Source: Polytrichum commune (taxonomy: Eukaryota; Streptophyta; Polytrichopsida; Polytrichales; Polytrichaceae). Taken from it: a stretch of 64,000 nt of DNA. The stretch is taken from contig OX485806.1 in NCBI GenBank assembly GCA_950295325.1, forward strand, positions 48,725,169-48,789,168. The letters are read 5' to 3'. Below the pieces are notes generated by a model, which was not told where the DNA came from, ran no database searches, and worked only from the letters and a program-made list of their open reading frames with translations. A program made the translations under genes and the position numbers. The stretch's first letter is position 1; every line of letters begins with the position of its first letter. Below are positions 46,251 to 57,307 of this stretch, piece by piece.

Positions 46251-49200
46251 ATGGCTTCTAGGGAAAACGATGGACTTATATCGGTTGACAAGTTCGGTGG
46301 CGAGAACTTCAACCTCTATAAGTTCAAATTGGAGATGGCCATGTCCACCAAAGATCTTTGGGAGATCGTGGATGGTTCGGAGTTGCCACCACCTTCTACG
46401 GCGAGGGACGAAGTCAAGAAGGCGTACGAGCGACGATGCAAGAAAGCCTTCGCCATCATTGCCATAAGTTTGGTGGACAAGGAGTTGGCGTACATCAAAG
46501 GATGCAAGGGACCCGCGGAAGCGTGGAAGACCTTGTGCAACATCCACGAAACCAAAAGCTTGTCCAACATCTTGTTCATAAGGCGCAAGTTCTTCGCCAT
46601 CAAGATGGACGAGGGCGACGACATCCTCACGCACATCAACAAGGTAAAATCTTTTGCGGACCAACTCACATGCTTGGAGGTGCCTATGAAGGACGAGGAC
46701 GTGGTCATGACCTTGCTCGATAGCCTACCACCCTCGTTCGAGCATTTGATCACCGCATTGGAGACGCGTCCCATTTCGGAGCTCAAGTTGGACTTCATCA
46801 CCGCACGTCTCATGCACAAGGTGTCCAAGAGGAAGGAGAAGGAGCCTCAAGGCGACGATGCGGCCATGTTGTCCCGCCAACCTCGAGCGTTCGACAACAA
46901 CGAGAGGCGTGGCGACGGCCCGAGGTGCTACAATTGTGGTAAGTTGGGCCACATTGCTCGTAATTGTCGAATGAAACGCAAGGTGAACGCAAACATGGCA
47001 AGGTCGAGTGATGATTTTGCATTTGTAGCGAGAGATGGGGCGTCTAAAACGTCCACCACTAGATGGATCGTGGATTCGGGGGCCTCGCAACACATAACAC
47101 CACATAAGCATTTTTTTGACACTTACGAACCCGTCACGGGTCGCAAAGTGTTTATGGGTGATAACGGCATGGTAGAGGCCGTAGGCAAAGGCTCTATACT
47201 AGTGGAAACGCGCGTGAAAGGCCGTGTGCGGAGCATTCGAATGCACGACGTCCTTCATGTGCCGAAAATGCATTCCAACTTGCTTTCGGTGAGCAAGCTC
47301 ATTTCGAGGGGTTTGAAAGTGCATTTCAACTCGTTGGGATGCGTGGTGAGGGCGAGCAACGGCGAGATGTTGGCCGTGGCGTCATTGGAGTCAAATTTGT
47401 ACCAATTGGACACCAACATGTTGAATGGGGCCGAAACGAGTTCTTTGGCGCATTCCGAGGCCAACTCGCATCCTTTGGAACTTTGGCACAAGAGGTTGGG
47501 GCATCTCAACGCCAATAGCGTGAAAATGCTCCAAAGCATGGTGAGCGGGATGGACGTGGGAGCGGCGCAAGGCGACGTGTATTCCTTCACATGCGAAGGA
47601 TGTGTGGAGGGCAAACAAGCGAGGCGACCATTCCCCACGGACGGAGGCACCCGCACCACCAAAGATCTTGGAGCTCGTGCATTCCGACGTATGCGGGCCG
47701 ATGAAAACGGCGTCCATTGGAGGCGCAAGGTATTTTCTCACCTTCATTGACGATTTCTCACGCAAGATTTGGGTGTACGTGCTCAAGTCAAAGAAGGAGG
47801 TGTTGGCAAGGTTCAAAGAATGGAAAACCTTGGTGGAGAGGCAATCGGAGCACGTAGTGAAGGTTCTTAGGTCGGATAACGGGGGGGAATACATTTCAAA
47901 GGCATTTGATGATTTCTTGAGCAAACATGGCATTGCACGGCAAACCTCATCACCTTACACGCCGCAACAAAACGGCGTGGCGGAGCGAGCCAACCGGACC
48001 ATTGTGGAGATGGCATGGTCCATGATTCATGCCCAACACCTCGGCCATGAATTTTGGGCGGTGGCGGTGTGCAATGCGGCGTACGTACGCAACCGGTGTC
48101 CAACCAAAGCGGTTGAAGGAATGACACCCGAGGAGGCGTGGAGCGGGAGGATGCCGCACGTGTCGCACATGCGGGTGTTCGGATGTGTGGCTTACGCGAA
48201 GGCGCCGGATCAAAGGCGAACAAAGTTGGATGCGAAGGGCGTGAAGTGTTTGTTCCTCGGATATTGCGAAGGCACCAAAGGCGTATCGGCTCATATGCTT
48301 GGAGACGAAGAAAATCATCAAGAGTCCGGACGTGGTATTTTTCGAAGACAAAACGCATTTGGAGGATCGTCCAAGTGGGAGAGTTGATGAAGTACCGACG
48401 GTGAAGGTGGACATATCCCCCAAATCGGAAGTGGATGAGTTGGAGGCGAGCGGCGACGTTTCGGAGCCGGACGAGGACGAGTCGAACATTGAGGACGAGT
48501 CGGAGGCCGAAGTACCGGCCGCGAAATCCACTCGTAGTGCGGAGGCATCGAAACTTAACGCCGGTAAGAAAACCGCAACCAAACCACCTCCACCACCGCA
48601 AGATGGCAATGAGACCATAGGCAATTCTAGGTATCCGGATAGGCCACGTAAACCTCTTGGGGAATGGTGGAAGAACCACATTCCGCAACCCGAAGACAAT
48701 GAGCATGCAAACATGGCAATGGTTGGGGAACCTAGAAACTTGAGAGAAGCATTTGAATCGAGTGATGCGAGCGAGTGGGAGTTGGCTATGCAAGAGGAGT
48801 ACGAATCTCTCATAGCCAACGCCACGTGGGAGTTGGTTCCATTGCCGAAGGGCCGCAAGGCCGTGAAATGCAAGTGGGTGTTTCGCACGAAGAAGGATGC
48901 CAACGGTATGGTAGTTCGGTTTAAAGCGAGGTTGGTGGCCAAAGGGTGCTCGCAAGTGGAAGGTGTGGATTTCGGCGAGACTTTCGCACCCGTGGCCAAA
49001 TTCAACACCATTAGGGTCATCCTCGCAATGGCGGCGGCCATGGGCTTGGAGATACATCAAATGGACGTCAAGACCGCATTCTTGAACGGCGAATTGCACG
49101 TGGTCATCTACATGGAGCAACCGGAGGGGTTTGTGCAAAAAGGCCGAGAGCACCCCGTATGCAAGTTGGGGAAATCGCTCTACGAATTGAAGCAATCCGG

Positions 49201-50327
49201 ACGAGCGTGGTACGAGTGCATTCACATATTCTTTGTAAACAAAGGCTTTACGAGGAGCCATGCGGACCACTCGTTGTACGTGTTACAAACTTGCCACTAC
49301 ATTGTGATTGTAATCATATATGTAGACGACCTCATCATCTTGGCAAGCAACGTGGACGTGATCAACGAGTTGAAATCTAGCCTCGAGAAGGAGTTCGAGA
49401 TGAGCGACCTCGGCGAGTTGCATTTCTTCCTCGGAGTCCATTTCGAGCGGGATAGGAGGACGCGCACCATCACCATGCATCAACGAAGCTACATCGAAAC
49501 CATTTTGGAGCGATTCGGCATGAGTGATTGCAAGCCCATCTCAACCCCGCTCGACACCAAGACCTCATTGGCGAAGCTTTCGGAGGAGGAATACGAGGAG
49601 CATTCACACGAAATGAAGGACATTCCGTACCAAAGGGCGGTCGGGTCGTTGATGTACGCAATGGTGGCCACAAGACCGGACATCGCATTTGCAGTAAGTG
49701 TGGTAAGTCGGTTTATGTCGAAACCGGGTCCGATGCATTGGATGGCCGTGAAACGAATTATGCGATACTTGAAAGGCACCATTGATATGAGGTTGCGCAT
49801 TGGAGGACAACACATAAACCTTAAAGGTTATTCGGATGCGGATTGGGCCGGAAATGTGGAAAACCGAAGGTCTACCTCTGGATACGTTTTCTTCGTTGGA
49901 AACGGGGCCGTGACGTGGAATAGCAAACGATAGCAAACGACAACAAACGGTGGTTCAATCCACAATGGAGGCGGAGTACATGGCCATGAACCGATGCACG
50001 AGGGAGGCGATTTGGCTAAGGCAACTAATGGAGGATGTAGGTTGTGCACAAGAGGAGGCGACAACCATGATGTGCGACAACCAAGGTTCTATGGCATTAG
50101 CTAAGAACCCAACCAACCATGATAGGTCAAAACATATAGATGTGCAACATCATTTTATTAGAGAGAAAATTGAAAACAATGTTGTAGAGCTAGAATATTG
50201 TCCAACGCAATATATGGTAGCGGATATTCTTACAAAGGCTTTAGCGAGGGATAGGCATGAGATGTTAAGTGAAATAATGGGGTTGGAGTACAATGCCACC
50301 TCGCAAAGTGGGAGTATTGGAAGGTAG
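46251..50327 (+). pseudogene. Copia Gag-Pol polyprotein (two frameshifts, one 10-bp duplication)
   Basis: ATG 46251 opens M-A-S-R-E-N-D-G. Gag, then CCHC knuckle C-Y-N-C-G-K-L-G-H-I-A-R-N-C (46926-46967); protease W-I-V-D-S-G-A-S; integrase H..H/C-x2-C (47486-47620), with H-S-D-V-C-G, R-S-D-N-G-G-E-Y and N-G-V-A-E-R; RT with K-W-V-F-R-T-K, Q-M-D-V-K-T-A-F-L-N-G and Y-V-D-D-L-I-I (about 49318-49338); RNase H with S-D-A-D-W-A-G, M-E-A-E-Y-M-A and I-L-T-K-A-L. Single-base frameshifts lie near 47640 and 48275, and a tandem 10-bp duplication TAGCAAACGA at 49921-49940 disrupts RNase H. The final stop lies in the 3' LTR. All catalytic boxes are intact. The product normally makes virus-like particles and copies the element; here translation would be interrupted. 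Confidence 0.9.
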
Positions 50328-50505
50328 TGTTAGGTTGCATTGGTGACATTGTCCCATATGGGTTGTCAAGGCTGGTCCTAACCTACACATATAGATAAAG
50401 GCATAAGGGGAGGAGCTAACTTTCTCTCTCCATTGCATGCAACCTTGTGTATTGTGCTCTTGCTTCCACGCTGATCTCTTTGCTTCTTCCTCTCATATCT
50501 CAATA
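50315..50505 (+). repeat. Copia 3' LTR
   Basis: 191 bp. Differs from the 5' LTR at five sites (one G/T, one A/G, two C/T in CTAACCC versus CTAACTT, one T/C). Flanked by GTTGC. Confidence 0.9.
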
Positions 50506-51399
50506 GTTGCCACTTACATGACTCATGTGTTGCTTCATTTTCAAGTTGTTCTAAGTTTATATATAATCTAAAATGGGCATTATAAGAGTTAGAAGGCCTT
50601 GGACAAATAATGCCTTCTTTCGAAGGTGCACAACTTGTACAGATGAAGATAAGAGGACATCTATATCCCCCAAGGGCAAACCCCTAGGTTCCCACATGGT
50701 TCATCTAAATACCCTCACTATGACTGGGTGGATCATAGGTGGTAGGGTGCATCATAAATCAATTGCTATGAAGGTCACCCATCTAAGTGTTATTTCGACA
50801 TTCACCGACTTGACCTTGGAATTCCTTTAAAAAAAACAGTAAGACCGGATTGAGCAATAAAACATCATTTGCCCTAGAATCAAATTGCAAATTGGAGGCA
50901 TCATGAATGACCATTGGTGTGGGATTGGTGAATAAATAAACTCCTTTTGAAACAATTTTCCTTACATCTATTTACATCCACAAACTCAAGCTATATGTTA
51001 CATTGGGACAAATCCTACATGATGAATTGCCACCACTAAAAATTGCTACAATTGGCATAGATATAACAATAACATTTGAAAAACTCAAAATGGGTATTCA
51101 AAACTACATCTAGCACATACAAGTTGTTGTTTCTTACTTCAAACATGCCTAAATAGAACCCTAAATAATGGATTTCATTTTAATATGTGGTTGGTCGATT
51201 GGATATGAAATTCCAAAAATGGTTGAATTTGCGAAACGCGGAGGTCATTGGAAAAAATCGTAGATTCAACGTTCGATAAAAAAATAGGATTTATTATATT
51301 CATTGTAGGTAAATTTTGCAAAAAAAAAAACATATAATATATGGGAATTTAAAATAGTAAAACATGTTTACATGTTGTCACAGTATGCGGCGTCAATGG
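50506..51399. other. Non-genic stretch
   Basis: Ordinary AT-rich sequence without a supported gene or repeat. Confidence 0.5.
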
Positions 51400-51665
51400 C
51401 CGCACCTTATCCGTTGGATTATATTCATTTAGATTTGGATGCATGAATCTTAGATGTGAAAAAAAAGGTTCCTAAGTAAGGAGCCTTCTCCTTGGCTTGA
51501 CATTCTTGCCAAGTCAAGCCTTGTGAGTGAATGTGTGGAAAGAGCTTGTGTGAGGTGAAGATTGCATATTTTTGCAATACATTTTGAGTTTTTCTCCCTT
51601 TACTTACACTCTTGGATTCTCCCGTGGTGGAGTGAGAGATAACTTGACTCATTATGTGCATTTGA
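51400..51665 (-). repeat. Dispersed repeat R1, copy 2 (inverted)
   Basis: Inverted match to 2393-2660, about 85-90% identical by eye. Similarity fades on both sides. Confidence 0.7.
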
Positions 51666-52235
51666 AAAGAGATTTAAAACTCTTGCAAGGGTTTGAATCT
51701 TTTTTTTTCATTTGGCAAAAATCCTTCATTCTTGATATATGACGCACAAGGGAGGGCATGAGGACAAGAAGTGAAAAAGTTGCGGAGTGTCGGAGCAAAG
51801 AACACCGCAAATTTTGCGGAGCAACAAGAAAAAAAATGTTTGTTTATGAATGCCACATTAAGATGAATTGTGATCATGAATTATTGAATTATTCATAGAA
51901 TTTCTTGTCATTTGTTCACTTGGAAGCTTGAATTTACATCATTAAGCTTGTGAAGAACATTCTTGATTCCAATTCAATGAGCAATTCATTAAAAAAAAAT
52001 TTACGGGAGAGGCGGAGGAGCCGAAACCCTTGGCCGACCCTTCTCTTATGCTTGGGGTTTGGCGGCGGCGGGCCTTCCCCTTACCCTTTCCCCTATCTAG
52101 CCCCCAGCCTAATTCACCCTCTAGGCTAGCCCCTACCCCTAAGCCCCTAGCTAGTCCCCACCCCCACCCCCACCCTCCCCCGGCCGCCCCCCGGCCCCTA
52201 GTAGCAGTTGTGGGGGTGGCCCAATTTTTTAATTA
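51666..52235. other. Non-genic stretch with C-rich low-complexity block
   Basis: 52050-52205 is very C-rich (CCCCACCCCCACCC, GGCCGCCCCCCGGCCCC) and gives a proline-rich frame that I regard as spurious. The rest is AT-rich. Confidence 0.5.
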
Positions 52236-52420
52236 AAAAAACCACATATGTGAGTGGTGCTTAAAAAATGATTAAAAATAAACTAAACTAAAATCATATC
52301 TTATCTTAGGAAGAGACATTCCAAAGTTTCACGGGTTGGAGGTCACATTCTTGATAAACGAAAGACATATTTTCGCAAAAACATTTTTGCCAAGGTTGTT
52401 TTTATTCATCAAAAATAAAA
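52236..52420 (-). repeat. Dispersed repeat R3, copy 1
   Basis: Inverted relative to 59326-59460: shared AAAACAACCTTGGCAAAAATG, a CTCCAACCxGTGA block and TTTATTTTTAATCATTTTT. Probably an LTR or MITE end. Confidence 0.6.
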
Positions 52421-53039
52421 TTGGAGGCTCGAAGATCATCTGATACCGGCGTTCATAAATCTATGTGGGACATTAAGGCTTTTGGGGTTTGGAAGCGTGA
52501 AGTATCGCAAAGAAAGTTTACGGGAGCATCCGGGAACACGAGGACGGCGTGGGATTGCGGCAAATTTGTGGTTGGCTTATTTTCCCATCACATCGGATTG
52601 GGTAGAGGTACTTGGCATGAAATGGAGTTTTCATTTTTATTTGCTTAAAAAAAAATGGGTTGTATTGCTGGACGTTGCAAATATTGCTCTAGTTTGTATT
52701 TTTATTAGTTTGTGATAGGGTGTCGTGGGGGTGAGGTCTGAATACCCCAACAAGACCCTTATGTGTACACCAAGTGAACAATGTTTGTATTCCCTTATGG
52801 TGAGGCTAGATTGATGACCAACAGACCATAAGGTTGGTGGTGGTTGCAAGTGTAGGTTGTCTTTAACATTTTGAATTTGTACCTTAAAATCATATTAGTT
52901 TAGGTTGTTGGTTCCAGTGACCGAATCCATTCTAGGTTTATGGTTACAACTTGGAGCCAACATTATTGTTCTCTATCTCCAAGAGCATCGGAAGGTCGAC
53001 CCTCCTCCCTCTCAGACGTGAAATTAGTGGTAGCACCTG
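52421..53039. other. Unassigned stretch
   Basis: Short overlapping frames at 52421-52715 have no recognised domain. The segment may be 5' leader of the following retroelement or older inserted DNA. Confidence 0.4.
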
Positions 53040-53579
53040 ACAAGTTTTTTTAGCCTACTTCAGCATGGGGGACAGCCACTCGGCCGCACGTTCTTAAGTA
53101 GGGATTTTTGACAATATGAAAGAGAAAACGCGATGAGGAATCCGGGACCGGTTTTTTGGTCAAATAAAGATTGTTTTCCAACAAAATTGGAAAATTCAGT
53201 TTAGGACGTGAATGTGGGAGAAAAGTCAACGCAAAACCAATTTTAATGACTGGTATGCGTTCGAGCTTTTGCCTTAATATTTGGAGCATGAGGCACTTTA
53301 AACTTACGAGCAATGGAATGATGCTCATTGGATGGAGCTTCGGAAGGTAGAGCGGTACTAGGAGATGCGAGTGGAATTGGTTTCTGCAATCAGAGGAGGG
53401 CGCAATTTCCAATTCATTGGCTGTTCCTATCGCGAAGACAGAGCAAACGGAGGGTAATTTTGTAGTGAACCTAAGGAAAAAAATTCCGCTTCCACATCCG
53501 CAAATACGTCAATGATGGTTTTTCCACTATCTCGTTACGCCTGGGCTATCTAGGCGACATTAGCTTCTTTAGGGGCTCC

Positions 53580-54180
53580 GCTAGATTTTGATCCTATGCA
53601 GGAATTCCAGCTCCATTTGGAGGATGAATGTAAAGATATCCATCAAGATAAAATGTAACGGATTCAAGACTTCAAGCGAGAGAAGGACGACACACCTTGT
53701 ACCATGTACACAAGGTTGGTAAGATTTGCTAGGGAATCTAGAGGTGCTTACGCGGAAAACCAGCTGGTGAAGGTTTTTTTGTTCAATACTGACAAACATC
53801 TTATTGACTTAGCGATGCCCAAGATCATCATGGATTATGGTGGGCGGAAAACACATGTAGAGGCATTTGCCGTTTGTATAGTAGTGTGATCATGCCTTGT
53901 GTCAGTACGATGCCATTGATTTGGTGTCTTTGCTAGTGGATTTTAGCAAATCCCATCTTCGGTCGTGACTATAGGATTGAAAGAGGCGGAGGGCGACAAG
54001 ACCTTATATTGTTGGTCTTATGGGTAGTCGGGCCACGCTAAGAAGGATTGTTTTTAAAAGCAAAAGCAGGCCTACACTGCGAATCATCTAAAGTGAAGCC
54101 AGTTGTTTCAGCTAATAATTCAACAAAGGAGGCCAGTAAACATTTAAAGAAAGAGTTGAAATATTGTTATTAAGGGCGAA
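53580..54180 (+). pseudogene. Element M gag and zinc knuckles
   Basis: Coding remnant I-Q-D-F-K-R-E-K-D-D-T-P followed by R-F-A-R-E-S, typical of a gag helical region (53650-53890), then a knuckle C-W-S-Y-G-stop-S-G-H-A-K-K-D-C (54012-54053) in which the second Cys is Tyr and a Gln position is TAG. A second degenerate knuckle-like C-Y...N-H-V-G-K-N lies near 54160-54200. Upstream frames (53040-53560) look like gag but are full of stops. Confidence 0.55.
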
Positions 54181-54247
54181 ACAATCACGTGGGGAAAAAT
54201 TTGCTTCGCTCTCCATTTAGGATAACGCCTTTCTTCCAAACGAAACG

Positions 54248-55330
54248 TTGGAGGCAAAGTTTAGCACCTTGGAGGAGAGCTTCAAGAATTTGGCGTCATC
54301 TGGCCACATCTTGGAATCACCAGTTCCTCCCGGAGGTAAAGCCAGTACGTCGACTCCCGATTACTATATGTTCGGGGCTTTGGGAGAGGTGGTGAGTTCG
54401 GCAGAGGTGACACGTGTTCAATCTGTGTCACGCCCCCTCTTTGACCACAGGGGAGCCTGTGAAGACCTCATGGGCTGGGGACAATGATCCCGTGGATCAG
54501 ATTGGTCAAGCACACCTGCCATTGTCTTTTGGATTGGTAGATGTTGTCCAATCTATAAGTCACCAAAATTCAAATATGGAGGCTTTGAATCCGGCGACTG
54601 ACATGACATCCAAGGTGCTGGACACACCTTTGTTTACAACAATGAAGTGGTCGTCATCCAACATCCAGTTGGCTAAGGTTTTTCACCTAGCAGGTAGGAT
54701 TTTGGAAGAAAAGACATCCCCATCCTCTCTGACTGTGGTTCAAGCCATCGTAGACCTTCCTATCACTGAGGATCCTGAGGAAGAGGCAAGACGGTGGGCG
54801 AGGCTTACAACGGAGGCCATTGTGTCTTTTGATCCATACGCCTCGGATGGCCAAGAGCTGACCACATCTTACGATTCACTAACATCCGTAGAAGGAGTTT
54901 ATATATCGGATGTAGCTGTTAAACCTGCTTGCGAGCGTCGTGGCATTCAACTTGGTGTCGTGCATATGATGAATGATTCCGACATTTTGATGGTCAATCG
55001 AGCTGGAGGCAACACTATTTGGATTGCTTCCCAATTTGTGATAATGGATTTAAGGGCATATCCTGTTATGATCGGCAAAAAACTTGCATAGAAATTGCGG
55101 TTAACGGTCGACGACTTGTTGCCTTGCTCATTTACCATCGTCACATCCATTGGCCACGTTGTCCATTAGTTATACTCGAGAGCCATTACAACTTACCTTC
55201 CGAGTGAAGCTTGGGGATCCACCCATACTTCTTCTTCTTATGTGTGCGTTGACGGATGCGACCAACTACAACATTGTAGTTGGTCAGCAAACACTTTACA
55301 CTCTTGGTTTTGGTTTAAACAACTGGATTG
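54248..55330 (+). pseudogene. Element M linker and retropepsin-like region
   Basis: 54248-54487 and, after a frameshift, 54414-55091 form an acidic linker then G-V-Y-I-S-D-V-A-V..G-G-N-T-I-W-I-A-S. After a TAG near 55091 and a frameshift, 55150-55330 has Y-T-R-E-P-L-Q-L-T-F-R-V and Y-N-I-V-V-G-Q-Q-T-L-Y, the late beta-strand pattern of retroelement aspartic proteases. The catalytic D-(S/T)-G is not clearly preserved. Confidence 0.5.
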
Positions 55331-55435
55331 AGGAGGCGTGGATCCGACCAGGTTGGTTGGCTAAGGGTGGCCGTAGGGAACTTATTTTCGTGGCATTCAC
55401 GGCAGCCGCTATCATAGCACCATTATCCATAGTTT

Positions 55436-56560
55436 ATGGATGTAGCGGTTTTTTTCAACACATTGCGCTATGGTTCCACATTATTGGAGGAATTATTGGC
55501 ATTTATGGGGAGTACTGAGGATCAATTGGTGATGACACCTAAAAGTGCATTGGTGCGTTATCCCAAGGATTTTTTTTTCTTTGGCGTGATTCCGCCGAGC
55601 TACCCCGATGGTGTGAGGACATTATCCTTTCTCTCTCTCTCTCTCGGTTCTACGACATCGGTCATACCACATAACCCATCGATTTTGCCACACCTCATTT
55701 TGTGGCACCCGCCAGACGAGGGGATTACTTTGGTGGAAGTGTTTGGGGGCATCGGAACAGGATTGGCGGCCATGTTGGAGGTTGGCCTCACGGTTCAACG
55801 GTATGTCTATGTGGATAATAGTCAAGTGTCCACCCGTGTGGCTCCTTACCATTTTCTTATGTTGATGGTATTGTCCCCACAACAGTTATACCTGACTGCC
55901 ATTCGTGGGTGTTTTGCACGTCTCCTTCGTGATGTTACACTTGTCAGTGAGACAGACTTACGATGGTTAAGTCCGGTGAATATCGTGGTTGCGAATGGCC
56001 ATGCCATGGAGCAGGCCGAGGTTTACAGGATCCTAGGTTTAGTCTTTTTTAGGACCTCATCTGGCTCATGCGGTGGTGATTTGCCCACCAACCTTCTCCT
56101 CCGAGGTATATCTTCGATAATGTCTCTTTGTTAGGAGACTCTTGGGACAAGGTGTTGGAAGGCCAACATTATGTTTGTCAACACTTTGAAAATCCCATTT
56201 TTGTGGATGTCGCGAGCCTTGGTTTCTTATTTCCACCGGCCTCAGTGGATTTGGACCAATCTTGTATTGTTATCCACTTAAGTTGCAACATTTTCTATAG
56301 TGCTTCCACCTTTTGATCAGAAAGTGGATGACATCTTGGATCCAAACCGGACCTCTTTGCCGGTTGTTCAAGATGATTTATCCCCGTTGGCATTGGTCAA
56401 CAAAGTGGGGGCACTATGGAGGGCCTTCCTACCTTTATGACGTTTCCACAGTCATTCGTATTCTGCGATTGGGGGCAATATATGATATAGGATGCTCAAC
56501 CCAAACCCACATCGGACCATTGGCTGACAAACAGGAGCGTGCCATGAGATTTTAAACTAG
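55436..56560 (+). pseudogene. C5-cytosine methyltransferase-like domain inside element M
   Basis: Motif I L-V-E-V-F-G-G-I-G-T-G-L (55730-55768) with following R-Y-V-Y-V-D-N-S, as in the Dnmt3/DRM type. After a one-base shift, the catalytic W-P-C triplet (motif IV) is read at 55996-56004. Motif VI-like F-D-N-V lies at 56113-56124, and G-D-S-W-D-K-V-L-E-G-Q-H-Y-V and V-D-V-A-S-L-G follow. The domain sits between protease and RT in the pol frame, not as a separate gene. In functional relatives it transfers a methyl group from SAM to C5 of cytosine. This copy has stops at 56043 and 56072 in the W-P-C frame and further frameshifts. Confidence 0.7.
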
Positions 56561-57014
56561 CACCACTGCAGCTCCTGGCCATTCTGAAGGCCAACAATGC
56601 TTTGTGTTAGGCCAAGCCATGGATTTTCATACCATGGTGTGGACTGTTGGTTTATGCCTTGCATTGCACCGGCATCATGATGACCATTTGTTGTCTCTAA
56701 GGGCAGAGGACTCTAGTCAAGGGGATATAGCGATCCACATCCATGAAGGAGGAAATTGAGGCCATGGTTGGAGAAGCCGAACGAATCTCTCGATTCAAGC
56801 AGCAGGTGATGGAAGAGCTTTGAGCTCAATAGGTTTATACTGCTTTGGTTTCTTCGCCTCCGGTGGTCGCTTCATCATCACATATTGGTGGTGATGAAGA
56901 GGACCCAGACTCTATTGCTAGCACTGAGGTTGGAGCATGGTTAATGCCCCCTCCTCTCAGTTAGAGTCCGTGTTAGCACTAGATGGCTCCCCTTTGGTAG
57001 AGAGGGAAACCACA

Positions 57015-57307
57015 GAGTTTGATGATTAGCCATTGGAATTAGGCCCTCATTTCACTAGTGTTGAGGCACGGCAAGTACAAACATTTATTCGTTTGTACCG
57101 TAGGTGTTTTGCTTTTAGCCTTCAGGATCTTGAAGGTTATGAAGGAAAACCTATCCACATTCAGTTGGATAACGACCATCCCATTTTTTGGAGACCTTAT
57201 AAGCTCAGTGTTTTCGAGCGTATTGGCGTTCAGGGTTGTTGCCGAGAGCTCTTGGCAGCAACGCTAATCAAATTTTTCAACGGGGAGTATGTTTGTGCTA
57301 TGGTTAT
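57015..57307 (+). pseudogene. Element M reverse transcriptase, N-terminal part
   Basis: L-E-L-G-P-H-F-T-S...R-C-F-A-F-S-L-Q-D-L-E-G-Y, then I-H-I-Q-L-D-N-D-H-P-I-F-W-R-P-Y, the conserved entry into Ty3 RT (D-H-P-I-x-x-x-P-Y), ending at N-G-E-Y-V-C-A-M-V. The frame is cut at the LTR start. No D-D box remains in this copy. Confidence 0.65.

Larger units (their letters stand above)
45456..50505 (+). mobile_element. Ty1/Copia LTR retrotransposon, almost complete
   Basis: 5050 bp with two 191-bp LTRs differing at five positions, perfect GTTGC duplications (45451-45455 and 50506-50510), and a purine tract AAAGTGGGAG before the 3' LTR. The LTR ends are TATTG...CAATA rather than TG...CA. The polyprotein order gag, protease, integrase, RT, RNase H is that of Copia. 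A recent insertion, since the LTRs are about 97% identical, but the coding frame is broken three times. Confidence 0.93.
53040..57307 (+). mobile_element. Ty3/Gypsy element M with internal cytosine methyltransferase (decayed)
   Basis: Plus-strand order: gag-like region with degenerate zinc knuckles, linker, retropepsin-like region, C5-methyltransferase-like domain, RT N-terminus. It is truncated in RT at 57307 by an LTR-like sequence, and no LTR of its own is recognised. A second fragment of the same family lies at 36936-37757 (minus); the PHD-integrase fragment at 3489-4740 may be the 3' part of a related element. Ty3 elements with acquired cytosine methyltransferases have been described in charophyte algae (de Mendoza and colleagues, 2018, from memory). 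Many stops and frameshifts. Confidence 0.7.

Noticed and set aside
47867-49270. Long antisense frames (over 300 codons) opposite the Copia polyprotein
   Set aside because: Shadow frames on the GC-rich third-position coding strand; the sense strand carries all conserved motifs.
52030-52236. Proline-rich plus-strand ORF
   Set aside because: Arises from a C-rich low-complexity block with no domain or neighbouring support.
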